Positions 9,041 through 17,584 of a stretch of 64,000 bases of DNA are shown here, piece after piece (the stretch's first letter is position 1; each line of letters opens with the position of its first letter). Below the pieces are notes generated by a model, which worked only from the letters and a program-made list of their open reading frames with translations, did not search any database and was not told the DNA's origin. This stretch comes from Leucobacter chromiisoli (GTDB lineage Bacteria; Actinomycetota; Actinomycetes; Actinomycetales; Microbacteriaceae). The position numbers and the translations under genes are program-made. The stretch is taken from NCBI RefSeq assembly GCF_016522505.1, contig NZ_JAEHOH010000001.1:310001-374000 (forward strand). Direction: 5' to 3'.

Positions 9041-11245
9041 GTGCGGCGACTGCTGATCATCTCGTTCTCGAACATCACGCAGGATGCACGGGTCCTCAAG
9101 CAGGTCGACGAGTTCAGCTCCGATTGGGAGGTGTCCACTTGCAGTTACGGCCCGAAGCCCGACGGTTCCACCCACCACTACACGATCCCCGATGAGGCGA
9201 TCCACTGGGCCTACGACAGGAAAGATCTCATCCTGCGCCGCTACGAGCGCGCGTACTGGACGAACGCCGCCGTCGCGTCCGCGAAGGGGCTCCTCGAGGG
9301 CGGTACGTGGGACGTCGTCCTCGCGGACGACCTCGACACCGTCCCCCTGGCGCTCTCGCTCGACCCGGCGTTCGGGGTCCACGCCGACCTGCACGAGTAC
9401 GCCCCCCGTGAGAAGGAGGACCTGCTCCGCTGGCGGGTGTTCGTGGGACCGTTCAGGAGGTGGCTCTGCCGCGAGTACCTCCCCGGCTGCGCCTCGGTGA
9501 CGACGGTGGGCGCGGCCCTCGCGAGGGAGTACGAGCGAGAGTTCGGCGTCGAGGTGGGCGTCGTCATGAACGCCACCCCCTACGCCGATCTGCCGGTGAA
9601 CCCCGTGAGCAGGCCGATCCGGGTGGTGCACTCGGGCGCCGGGAGAAAGGGACGGGCTCTGGAGGTGATGCTCGAGGCCGCGACCCGGACGGGCGCCGAC
9701 ATCACGCTCGACATGTACCTCACCCCCAACGATCCCGGTTACGTGCAGCAGCTGCGGGAGCGCTTCGGCGACCACCCCAAGATCAACATCAACGATCCCG
9801 TGCCGTACACCGAGCTGATCGCGACGCTGAACCGGTACGACGTCGGCGTGTTCGTGCTTCCACCTCGGACCTTCTCGTACAGGTGGGCGCTGCCCAACAA
9901 GCTCTTCGACTTCGTCCAAGCTCGTCTGGGGATCATCATCGGCCCCTCGCCCGAGATGGCGGCGATCGTGAAGGAGCATCGGCTCGGAGCCGTCGCCGGT
10001 GGATTCGAGGCGCGGCATCTGGTCGAGGCCTTCGACCGCCTCACCCCCGGGGCGGTCGACTCCTGGAAGCGAAACAGCTCCCGCGTCGCCCTGGAGCTCT
10101 CGGCGGCGCCCCAGAATGCTCGCTGGAGGGAGGCCGTCGAGGCGATCGCGGTGAACGGACCTCGGCACGGGAAGACGCAGCCGGAGGCGCTCCCGGTCGA
10201 GATCGTCATCGCCTGCCACTCGCCGGAGCGTCGCATCGACCGCGCGGTCCGTTCCGTCGTCGTCGACAACGGCGATGTCGCGTCGGCCACCGTGGTGTGC
10301 CACAACGTCGACAGGGACGTCATCGCCGAGCGGGTCCCGGAGGGGATCCGAGGCCGGGTGAAGTTCATCGAGCTGCAGGACGGAGTCTCCTCGCCGACCG
10401 GCCCTTTCATGCACGGCCTCGGCCAGGCGACGGCGCCCTGGGCCGGCATCATGGGATCGGACGACTTCTACGAGCCGGGTGCGATCGCCGCGATGCTCGA
10501 GCTGGCCGAGGGCAGGGACGCCGTCATGCCCCGACTGCGACACGACAGCGGGAGTGCCGTGCGGACGCCCCCCGCCCGCCCGGGGCCCCGGGCCGTGCAG
10601 GACGCCGTGCGGGATCGGCTCTTCTACCGCAGCGCGCCGCTGGGGTTGCTCCGCAGGGGGGCCCTCGAGGAGTACGGTCTCGCCCTGGACGCCGGGTTCA
10701 AGGTGGGCGGGGATCTGCGCATGTCGACGCTGCTGTGGTCGCTCGGCTCGGTCGCCGTGCAGAGACGCGGGCCCCGGTACGTCGTGGGCAGCGACGCCGC
10801 CGATCGGGTCACGATGAGCCTCCCGCCGATTGCCGAGGAGATGCGTCACGTCGAGGCCGTGTGGGGGGAGGCGTGCCAATCGCGCCTCACCGACGCACAG
10901 CGTCAGGCGCTCGCGACGAAGTACCTGCGCATCCACATCTTCGGTGCCGCGTACTATCGGGGGGCCGAGGGCGCGTGGCTGCCCGGCGACCGGGAGGCCC
11001 TCGCTCGGGCCGCCTCACGTGTGCTCGAGGCCGCGCCTGCCGCGGCCGAGCCGCTGTCGCGCGCCGACCGCGATCTGCTGGACGCGATCCTCGACCTCTC
11101 CGTTCCCGACGCCGAGGTGGGCGCGCTCGCCGAGTCGAGAAGGAGGTTCGGGCGTCCGAACACCCTGATTCCCCGGTCGGCGAGGTATCTGCTGCATCGC
11201 GAAGCGCCGCCGAGATTCATGGCGGCCTCCGCTCTCGTCCGGTGA
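9041..11245 (+). CDS. Bi-domain fused glycosyltransferase (GT4-like - GT2)
   Basis: A 734-residue protein with the same two module types as the preceding gene in reverse order. Residues 1 to about 373 are the DARVLKQV-type GT4-like domain, ending in PNKLFDFVQARLGIIIGPSPEM. Residues about 385-734 are a GT2-type domain with IVIACHSPERRIDRAV and MGSDDFYEPGAI. Its C-terminal extension shares RDRLFYRSAPLGL, YVVGSDA and an alpha-helical tail with the N-terminal module of the tri-domain protein. The frame opens at TTG 8984, but GTG 9041 gives the canonical VRRLLIISFS start with GAGGAAAGG upstream and is preferred. A duplication followed by domain shuffling explains the pair. Substrates are unknown. 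Confidence 0.83.
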   Translation: MRRLLIISFSNITQDARVLKQVDEFSSDWEVSTCSYGPKPDGSTHHYTIPDEAIHWAYDRKDLILRRYERAYWTNAAVASAKGLLEGGTWDVVLADDLDTVPLALSLDPAFGVHADLHEYAPREKEDLLRWRVFVGPFRRWLCREYLPGCASVTTVGAALAREYEREFGVEVGVVMNATPYADLPVNPVSRPIRVVHSGAGRKGRALEVMLEAATRTGADITLDMYLTPNDPGYVQQLRERFGDHPKININDPVPYTELIATLNRYDVGVFVLPPRTFSYRWALPNKLFDFVQARLGIIIGPSPEMAAIVKEHRLGAVAGGFEARHLVEAFDRLTPGAVDSWKRNSSRVALELSAAPQNARWREAVEAIAVNGPRHGKTQPEALPVEIVIACHSPERRIDRAVRSVVVDNGDVASATVVCHNVDRDVIAERVPEGIRGRVKFIELQDGVSSPTGPFMHGLGQATAPWAGIMGSDDFYEPGAIAAMLELAEGRDAVMPRLRHDSGSAVRTPPARPGPRAVQDAVRDRLFYRSAPLGLLRRGALEEYGLALDAGFKVGGDLRMSTLLWSLGSVAVQRRGPRYVVGSDAADRVTMSLPPIAEEMRHVEAVWGEACQSRLTDAQRQALATKYLRIHIFGAAYYRGAEGAWLPGDREALARAASRVLEAAPAAAEPLSRADRDLLDAILDLSVPDAEVGALAESRRRFGRPNTLIPRSARYLLHREAPPRFMAASALVR

Positions 11246-11263
11246 CCCTCGCAGCCCTGCCGA

Positions 11264-12337
11264 CTACCGCGGCTTGACGCCCGCGATGATCGCCTCGACC
11301 GCGCGCTCGGCCGCTCGGCCGTCGCCGTACGGCGCCTCCTCGGTCGCAGCGGGCGCTGGCCGCGTGAGTGCCGCTGTGATCTCCTCCGAGGTGTTCGCGA
11401 GCACGTTCCAGCCGAGCTCGATCGTCTCGACCCACTCCGTCTCGCGCCGCACGGTGGTGCACGGCACCCGCAACAGGAATGCCTCCTTCTGCAGGCCGCC
11501 GGAGTCGGTCACGACGCCTGCGCTGCCGAGGGCCGCCGCGATCAGCTCGGGGTAGGCGAGCGGATCCCGGGTCACGAGCGAGCCGGCGTCGAGCGAGATC
11601 CCGTGCTCCTCGGCCTTCGCGCGCACGCGCGGGTGGGCGAGCAGCACCACCGGCCTGTCCGCGTCGCCGAGAGCCTGCACCACCTCGCGCAGCCGCTCGG
11701 GGTCATCGGTGTTCTCGGCTCGGTGGATCGTCGCCACGTAGTAGCCGTCCGGCGCATGGAGATCGGCGAGGGGGTTCTCCGTACCACCGGCGAGCACCGC
11801 GTCGCGGACCTGGAAGAGCACGTCGGTCATCACGTCTCCCACCAGGACGGAGCGTTCCGAGAGGCCCTCGGTGGCGAGGTGCCGCATCGCGACCTCGGTC
11901 GGTGCGAGGCACAGATCCGCCGCGTGATCGGTGAGCACGCGGTTGTGCTCCTCGGGCATCGCGCGGTTGAAGGAGCGGAGGCCCGCCTCGAGGTGGGCGA
12001 CGGGGAAGTGGAGCTTCACGGCGCTGACCGCGGCGGCGAGGGTCGAGTTCGTGTCGCCGTAGACGAGCACGCAGTCGGGCCAGAACCGCTCGAGCACCTC
12101 GTCCATCTGCGCCAGCATGGCGCCGGTCTGCACGCCGTGCGAGCCGGAGCCGACACCCAGGTGCGCGTCGGGCTCCGGAATGCCGAGATCCCGGAAGAAG
12201 ACGTCGGAGAGCATCGGATCGTAGTGCTGTCCCGTGTGCACGATGACGTGCTCGTGACCAGCGGCCTGCAGTGCGTGTGCGATGGGAGCCAGCTTGACGA
12301 ACTGCGGGCGCGCGCCCACGACGCTCATGATCTTCAT
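11264..12337 (-). CDS. wecB: UDP-N-acetylglucosamine 2-epimerase (non-hydrolysing)
   Basis: Converts UDP-GlcNAc to UDP-ManNAc in the cytoplasm. Recognisable motifs are SVVGARPQFVKLAP at the N-terminus, HTGQHYDPMLSD, the HLEAGLRSF segment, the MPEEHNRVLTDH active-site region and DSGGLQKEAF near the C-terminus. Its 357 residues match the family. The start is placed at ATG 12337 (MKIMSVVGARPQ) rather than further upstream, because TAGGAT at 12345-12350 sits 7 bases before it, the leaderless pattern seen elsewhere here. It is read against its neighbours, back to back with the glycosyltransferase at 12379, and its metabolic partner WecC is the next gene but one. The pair would supply UDP-ManNAcA. 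Confidence 0.93.
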   Translation of the reverse strand: MKIMSVVGARPQFVKLAPIAHALQAAGHEHVIVHTGQHYDPMLSDVFFRDLGIPEPDAHLGVGSGSHGVQTGAMLAQMDEVLERFWPDCVLVYGDTNSTLAAAVSAVKLHFPVAHLEAGLRSFNRAMPEEHNRVLTDHAADLCLAPTEVAMRHLATEGLSERSVLVGDVMTDVLFQVRDAVLAGGTENPLADLHAPDGYYVATIHRAENTDDPERLREVVQALGDADRPVVLLAHPRVRAKAEEHGISLDAGSLVTRDPLAYPELIAAALGSAGVVTDSGGLQKEAFLLRVPCTTVRRETEWVETIELGWNVLANTSEEITAALTRPAPAATEEAPYGDGRAAERAVEAIIAGVKPR

Positions 12338-12378
12338 ACGGAACATCCTACGGACAACGCCGAGTAGCATGGGGTCCC

Positions 12379-13503
12379 ATGCGCGTGCTGGTCGTCACCC
12401 CGTGGTTCCCGAGTGCGAAGGCTCCGGGGTCCGGGATCTTCAACCTCCGCGACGTCGAACTGCTCGCGCGGGATCACGAGGTGCGCGTGCTGCACCTCAT
12501 CGCGCCTCGTCTGCTCGCCGAGGGGGAGCCCGAGGAGGAGGCTCACGAGACGTTCTCGATCAGACGGGTGCCCTTCCACGCCTCGCGGCCGGCGACGCTG
12601 CTCTCCGCGGCGCGGGCGATCGGCACGGAACTGCGCGCGGCGGACCTGCTGCACACGATGGCGCAACCGGCGCTGATCCCGACCCGGTTGGTGCGCGTCC
12701 CGGTACCCTTCGTGCACACCGAGCACTTCTCGAGCCTGGTGACGCCCGATGCCTCCCGCGTTTCCGCGGTCGTCGGCTCGCTGCTGGCGACGCTGTTCCG
12801 CCGTCCGACCGAGGTGGTCGCGGTGAGCGGGCCCCTCGCCCGGGCGATCGACCGTCACCGCGGACGGCCCTGCACCGTCATCGGCAACCGGGTCATGCTG
12901 CCGGAGCGCGCGCCGACGGGAGGGGCACTCGAGCGCGGACGGCCGCTCAGCCTGATCGCGGTGGGCGGCGCCGTCGAGCGCAAGGGGCCCGTGCAGGCCG
13001 TCGAGACCATGATCGAGCTGCGCAGGCGCGGGATCGAGGCCTCGCTGACCTGGGTGGGCGAGGGGCCCCTGAGCGGCGAGATGCGGACCCGCGCGGAACG
13101 CGCGAACGTCGCCGAGCACTTTCATGACGCGGGATTCGCCGAGCCGTGGCGGCTGTCGCGGCTGCTGCTCGAGTCGGACCTCTTCCTGCTGCCGGTCGAG
13201 ACCGAGACCTTCGGCGTGGCGATCGCGGAAGCGCTGACGCACGGGCTTCCCGTCGTGGCGACCGGAACGGGGGGCCACGAGGAGTTCCTGCCGCCGAAGG
13301 CCTCGCGTCTGATCACCGAGCGCGAGCCGGGCCCCCTCGCAGATGCGGTGGAGGGCCTGCTCGACGACCCGACCCAATGGTCGCGCGCCGAGATCGCGGA
13401 ATACGCCCGGGCGCGGTTCTCGGAGACGGCGCGGCTCGAAGCCTACCGCGAGGTCTACCGGTCGGCGGCGGCGCGGAACGTGCGAGCTCCGCAGGAGGAA
13501 TAG
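12379..13503 (+). CDS. Glycosyltransferase family 4
   Basis: GT-B transferase of 374 residues. The N-terminal half starts MRVLVVTPWFPSAKAPGSG, with HTEHFSSLV in the acceptor domain. The C-terminal half has AVGGAVERKGPVQAVE, WVGEGPLSGEM and the donor-site motif ETETFGVAIAEALTHGLPVVAT, which carries the two glutamates typical of GT4. The gene ends 9 bases before wecC, so it is probably co-transcribed with it. It is therefore a candidate for the enzyme that uses UDP-ManNAcA or a sugar next to it in the repeat, which is inference from position only. TAGCAT lies 8 bases before the ATG and could be a promoter -10 box. Confidence 0.88.
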   Translation: MRVLVVTPWFPSAKAPGSGIFNLRDVELLARDHEVRVLHLIAPRLLAEGEPEEEAHETFSIRRVPFHASRPATLLSAARAIGTELRAADLLHTMAQPALIPTRLVRVPVPFVHTEHFSSLVTPDASRVSAVVGSLLATLFRRPTEVVAVSGPLARAIDRHRGRPCTVIGNRVMLPERAPTGGALERGRPLSLIAVGGAVERKGPVQAVETMIELRRRGIEASLTWVGEGPLSGEMRTRAERANVAEHFHDAGFAEPWRLSRLLLESDLFLLPVETETFGVAIAEALTHGLPVVATGTGGHEEFLPPKASRLITEREPGPLADAVEGLLDDPTQWSRAEIAEYARARFSETARLEAYREVYRSAAARNVRAPQEE

Positions 13504-13512
13504 ACTGTCACT

Positions 13513-14808
13513 GTGAAAATCGCAGTAGTCGCCACAGGCAAGATCGGCCTTCCGCTCGCCACTCAGTACGCGTCGATGGGCCACGAGGTCGTCGGCGTGG
13601 ATGTCAACCAGGCCCTGGTGGACTGCATCAACCGGGGCGAGGAGCCCTTCCCCGGTGAAGCGGGACTGGCCGAGAAGCTCGCCGAGCAGGTGCCGGCGGG
13701 CAGGCTCCGCGCCACGAGCGACTACGCGGACGCGATTCCCGGTGCCGACGCGGTGGTGCTCGTCGTGCCGCTGCTGGTGGACGAGGAGACCTGGCAGCCC
13801 GATTTCGGGTGGATGGATGCCGCGACGCGCTCGCTCGCGGAGCACCTGACCCCCGGCACGCTGGTCTCGTACGAGACCACGCTGCCCGTCGGTACGACCC
13901 GGGGACGCTGGAAGCCGCTGATCGAGGAGGTCTCGGGGCTCGTCGAGGGGGAGGACTTCCACCTGGTGTTCTCGCCCGAGCGCGTGCTCACGGGCCGCGT
14001 CTACGCCGACCTGAAGAAGTACCCCAAGCTCGTGGGGGGTCTGAACGAGGCCGGCACGAAGAAGGCGATCGAATTCTACGAGTCGGTGCTCACCTTCGAC
14101 GAGCGCGACGACCTGCCCCGTCCCAACGGAGTGTGGGACATGGGCACCGCCGAGGCCGCCGAGATGGCGAAGCTCGCCGAGACGACCTACCGCGACGTCA
14201 ACATCGGCCTCGCGAACCAGTTCGCGCGGTACGCCGATACGGCGGGCATCGACGTGTACAAGGTGATCGAGGCGTGCAACTCGCAGCCGTTCAGCCATAT
14301 CCATCGTCCGGGTATCGCCGTCGGCGGCCACTGCATCCCCGTCTACCCGCGGCTGTACCTGTCGACCGACCCCGACGCGGACATCGTTCGCACGGCGCGC
14401 AACTACAACGCGACGATGCCGACCTACGTCGTGGATCGCGTCGAGCAGACGATCGGTGATCTCTCCGGTGTGCGCGTCGTGGTGCTGGGAGCGTCGTATC
14501 GGGGCGGTGTGAAGGAGACCGCGGTGTCGGGTGTGTTCCCGACGGTGGAGGAGCTGGTCACGCGGGGCGCAGTGGTGACGGTGCACGATCCGGTGTTCTC
14601 GGACGAGGAGCTGGCCGGGTACGGTTTCACCGCTCACCGCATCGGGGATCCTGCGGATGTCGCGATCCTGCAGGCCGATCACGCCGAGTACCGTGATCTC
14701 GGCCCTGCTGACTTCCCGGGGATCAAGCTCTTCGCCGACGGCCGCAACTTCACGGATCCGTCGGCCTGGACGGGGGTGCCCCGCATCGTCATCGGTCTGG
14801 GAGGCTGA
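13513..14808 (+). CDS. wecC: Nucleotide-sugar dehydrogenase, probable UDP-N-acetyl-D-mannosamine dehydrogenase
   Basis: Oxidises C6 of a UDP-hexose with two NAD+. The 431 residues contain the dinucleotide-binding start KIAVVATGKIGLPLA, ETTLPVGTTRG, the FSPERVLTGR segment, the catalytic loop GGHCIPVYP with nucleophile C274, and the C-terminal GASYRGGVKETAVSG. UDP-ManNAc is the best guess because wecB lies nearby; UDP-Glc or UDP-GlcNAc dehydrogenase activity is possible. GTG 13513 lacks a Shine-Dalgarno sequence. TAGACT at 13501-13506, whose TAG is also the stop codon of the preceding gene, ends six bases before it, which suggests a promoter inside the gene junction and a leaderless transcript. 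Confidence 0.87.
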   Translation: MKIAVVATGKIGLPLATQYASMGHEVVGVDVNQALVDCINRGEEPFPGEAGLAEKLAEQVPAGRLRATSDYADAIPGADAVVLVVPLLVDEETWQPDFGWMDAATRSLAEHLTPGTLVSYETTLPVGTTRGRWKPLIEEVSGLVEGEDFHLVFSPERVLTGRVYADLKKYPKLVGGLNEAGTKKAIEFYESVLTFDERDDLPRPNGVWDMGTAEAAEMAKLAETTYRDVNIGLANQFARYADTAGIDVYKVIEACNSQPFSHIHRPGIAVGGHCIPVYPRLYLSTDPDADIVRTARNYNATMPTYVVDRVEQTIGDLSGVRVVVLGASYRGGVKETAVSGVFPTVEELVTRGAVVTVHDPVFSDEELAGYGFTAHRIGDPADVAILQADHAEYRDLGPADFPGIKLFADGRNFTDPSAWTGVPRIVIGLGG

Positions 14809-14954
14809 GCCTCCGACTGGGCTGATCGAGGAACCCGTCCACGGCCTGGAAGCGCAACACGGCGGGCCGGGGCTCACGGCAGGTCCGGAGGGCGCCCCGC
14901 CTCACGGCGTATAGAATCTCAGGTGGTCCGGCAAGCCGAAGGAAGTGCGGGTAG
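14809..14954. promoter_or_regulatory. Intergenic region before the DUF2142 gene, possible -10 box
   Basis: A 146-base gap. TAGAAT at 14912-14917 is the only credible -10 hexamer. GAAGGA about 11 bases before the ATG is the ribosome binding site of the next gene. No matching -35 element, hairpin or small reading frame is evident. Confidence 0.35.
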
Positions 14955-16514
14955 ATGAAATCGAGCCGATGGAAGCGGATTGCCGCGACGCTGGCACTCG
15001 GACTCCTCGCATTCGTCGGCCTCGGCAGCTGGGCGGTCGCCTCTCCGGTCGGTGCGGCGCCCGACGACGACTTCCATCTCGTCAGCATCTGGTGCTCGTG
15101 GGGAGACCGTGACGGCCTCTGCGCGCCCGGCGACACCGAGCTCGAGCGGACCGTCTCCGAGCAGCTGAAGCGCTCGGCGGAGTGCTACGCCTTCGACTCC
15201 GACCAGGCCGCGTGCGAGCTGCCCGCCGACCGCACGCTCAGCACGCCCCGCGGCAACTTCTCGGGCATCTACCCTCCGGTCTTCTACACGGCGATGGGCG
15301 CGTTCGCGAGCCCCGACGTCACCGTCTCCACGATGCTGATGCGCCTCGCCAACGGGGCCCTCTTCGTCGGGGCGGTCACCGCGGTGCTCCTGCTCTCGCG
15401 GCCGGGGCAGCGGGGACCGCTCATCTGGAGCTCCGTCGTCACCCTCGTACCGCTCGGCGTCTTCATCATCCCGAGCGTGAACCCCAGCAGCTGGGCGGTG
15501 ATCGCCGGGCTGACCGTGTGGGCCGCGACCACGGCCTACTTCACGGCGACGAGCCGGAAGAGACGTATCGCGCTGGCCATTCTCGCCGTCCTCCTCGTCA
15601 TCATGGGAGCCGGCGCGCGGGGCGATGCAGCGGTCTACGTCTCCTTCGCGGCGGTCGTCGCGGCGATCCTGAGCTACCGGCCGAGCAAGGAGTGGTTCCG
15701 CCTCGCCGTGCTCCCGCTGATCCTCATCGTGGTCGGCGCGACCTTCTTCCTCTCCGCGGGCCAGGCCACGGGCGTCGCGACGTCGGGCGTCGCGACTCAG
15801 AGCTCTCCCGGCGCCGTCGACACCGCCGAGGTCGTGGAGGCCTCCCCGCTGAGTCAGATGTTCCAGAACCTCCGGGAGCTCCCCTGGCTGTGGTCGGGCA
15901 ACCTCGGCACCTGGGGCCTGGGCTGGTTCGACACCATGATGCCGCCCCTCGTCTGGACGGCCATGCTCGGCATGTTCTGCGCGGTGCTCTTCGCGGGCCT
16001 CCGGTCCATGGACTGGCGCAAGGGGCTCGCCCTCTCCCTCTCGCTGCTCGCGCTCATCGCGATCCCGCTCTACGTGCTCTACGGGATGGGCGCCGCGGTC
16101 GGCGACGAGGTGCAGCCGCGATACCTCATGCCGCTGATGCTGGTCTTCGCGGGCGTCGCGCTGCACGGCGCCTCCCGCGACGACCTCGGCCTCACCTGGG
16201 TGCAGGCGGCGGTCGTGTTCTTCACGGTGACCGTCGCGAACTCGCTGGCCCTCCACACGAACCTGCGGCGCTACATCACGGGGCTCGACTACCTGGGGTT
16301 CAACCTGAACCACAACATGGAGTGGTGGTGGTCGATCCCGGTGCAGCCGATGACCGTGTGGTTCATCGGCAGCGCCTCCTTCGCGCTGCTGATGCTCGGA
16401 CTGTACCTGCTCCTCTTCTCACGGCAGGGCCGGGAGATCATGCGCGGCAGCGAGGCGGTCGCCGGCGAGGCGGTCATCGCGAAGCCGGTCGGCACGGCGG
16501 AAGCGGCTCGCTGA
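14955..16514 (+). CDS. DUF2142-family polytopic membrane protein
   Basis: A 519-residue integral membrane protein. The first helix is at about residues 10-32, followed by a large extracytoplasmic loop (about 33-100) with four cysteines (WCSW, LCAPG, ECYAF, ACELP) that could form two disulfides, the YPPVFYTAMGA motif and roughly ten more hydrophobic segments. A GIYPPVFY-type loop, NPSSWA and a YLMPLMLVFAGVAL segment match my recollection of DUF2142 proteins, which sit in polysaccharide loci and resemble GT-C transferases. The cellular role is not established. It precedes a GT2 gene by 4 bases, so the two are co-transcribed. A GT-C-type transferase or polymer-modifying role is an inference. Confidence 0.72.
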   Translation: MKSSRWKRIAATLALGLLAFVGLGSWAVASPVGAAPDDDFHLVSIWCSWGDRDGLCAPGDTELERTVSEQLKRSAECYAFDSDQAACELPADRTLSTPRGNFSGIYPPVFYTAMGAFASPDVTVSTMLMRLANGALFVGAVTAVLLLSRPGQRGPLIWSSVVTLVPLGVFIIPSVNPSSWAVIAGLTVWAATTAYFTATSRKRRIALAILAVLLVIMGAGARGDAAVYVSFAAVVAAILSYRPSKEWFRLAVLPLILIVVGATFFLSAGQATGVATSGVATQSSPGAVDTAEVVEASPLSQMFQNLRELPWLWSGNLGTWGLGWFDTMMPPLVWTAMLGMFCAVLFAGLRSMDWRKGLALSLSLLALIAIPLYVLYGMGAAVGDEVQPRYLMPLMLVFAGVALHGASRDDLGLTWVQAAVVFFTVTVANSLALHTNLRRYITGLDYLGFNLNHNMEWWWSIPVQPMTVWFIGSASFALLMLGLYLLLFSRQGREIMRGSEAVAGEAVIAKPVGTAEAAR

Positions 16515-16518
16515 CCCC

Positions 16519-17547
16519 ATGTCGAACAGAGCAGCACCGCCGCCGGCAGGGGCCTCCCGGTTGCGCGTCTCGGTCGCCCTCGGCACTCACAACGGCGAAC
16601 GGTTCGTCGGCGAGCAGATCGAGTCGATCCTCGCCCAGACCCGTCCGGTCGACGAGATCGTGCTCTCGGACGACGCGTCGACGGATCGCACCGTGGAGAT
16701 CGTCGAGGAGGCGGTGGCCGGGCGCCTGGCCGAGCACGGCTCTGCGCCCGAGCTGGTGGTGCTGCGCAACGATCCTCCGCTCAGGGTCACCAAGAACTTC
16801 GAGCAGGCGCTCCTGCGCACCACCGGCGACGTCGTCGCGCTCTGCGATCAGGACGACGTGTGGCATCCGCAGCGCGTCCAGCGGCTGGCGGCCTACTTCG
16901 ACGACCCGCTGGATCCCGATGCGCTGCTCGTGTTCAGCAACGCGCGCCAGGTCGACGGCGCCGGAAGATCCCTGGGCCACGACCTCTTCGACGCGATCGC
17001 GATGAGCGCGACGGAGCGCGAGCTCCTCGAGTCCGGGCGCGCGTTCGACGCGTTCATGCGCCGCAACCTCGCCACCGGCGCCACCGTGATGCTGCGCCGC
17101 TCCCTCGTCGACGAGGCGGCGCCCTTCCCCGACACCTGGCTGCACGACGAGTGGCTCGCCGTCATCGCCGCCGCGCACGACGGGGTGCGGATGCACGACG
17201 AGCAGCTCACCGACTACCGCCAGCACGGCGGCAACCAGGTCGGCATGACGAAGATCGGGCTGGCGCGCAAGTTCAGGATGTTCGCCCAGCCGCGCACGGA
17301 GCGCAATCGCCGCCTGTACCTGCGAGCGCGCGAGCTGCCCGCCATGCTCGACGGGCTCGCCGGCGTGCCGCAGCGGTACCGTGCCGCGGCGCGCGAGAAG
17401 GTCGCCTTCGAGGAGGCCCGTCAGCGGTACCCGGAGGCCCGGCTGCGGCGGGCGATCCCGATCCTGCGTCAGCTGCGCCTCGGACGCTACGGCCGGTACG
17501 GCACCGGTCTGAAGGACGCGGTGCGCAACCTGCTGCAACCCGTGTAG
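16519..17547 (+). CDS. Glycosyltransferase family 2, rhamnosyltransferase-like
   Basis: A 342-residue GT-A transferase. The nucleotide-binding start RVSVALGTHNGERFVGEQI, LSDDASTDRT and the DQDDVWHP motif are typical of the RfbF/RfbN-type rhamnosyltransferase subfamily, and LHDEWLAV marks the acceptor-side catalytic acid. There are no membrane helices. It starts 4 bases after the DUF2142 stop. dTDP-rhamnose as donor is suggested only by family likeness; no rml genes are in the window. The enzyme would act on the lipid-linked intermediate at the cytoplasmic membrane face. Confidence 0.85.
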   Translation: MSNRAAPPPAGASRLRVSVALGTHNGERFVGEQIESILAQTRPVDEIVLSDDASTDRTVEIVEEAVAGRLAEHGSAPELVVLRNDPPLRVTKNFEQALLRTTGDVVALCDQDDVWHPQRVQRLAAYFDDPLDPDALLVFSNARQVDGAGRSLGHDLFDAIAMSATERELLESGRAFDAFMRRNLATGATVMLRRSLVDEAAPFPDTWLHDEWLAVIAAAHDGVRMHDEQLTDYRQHGGNQVGMTKIGLARKFRMFAQPRTERNRRLYLRARELPAMLDGLAGVPQRYRAAAREKVAFEEARQRYPEARLRRAIPILRQLRLGRYGRYGTGLKDAVRNLLQPV

Positions 17548-17584
17548 CGACGGATTCCCCATCCCGATTCACTAGTCTGAAGGC

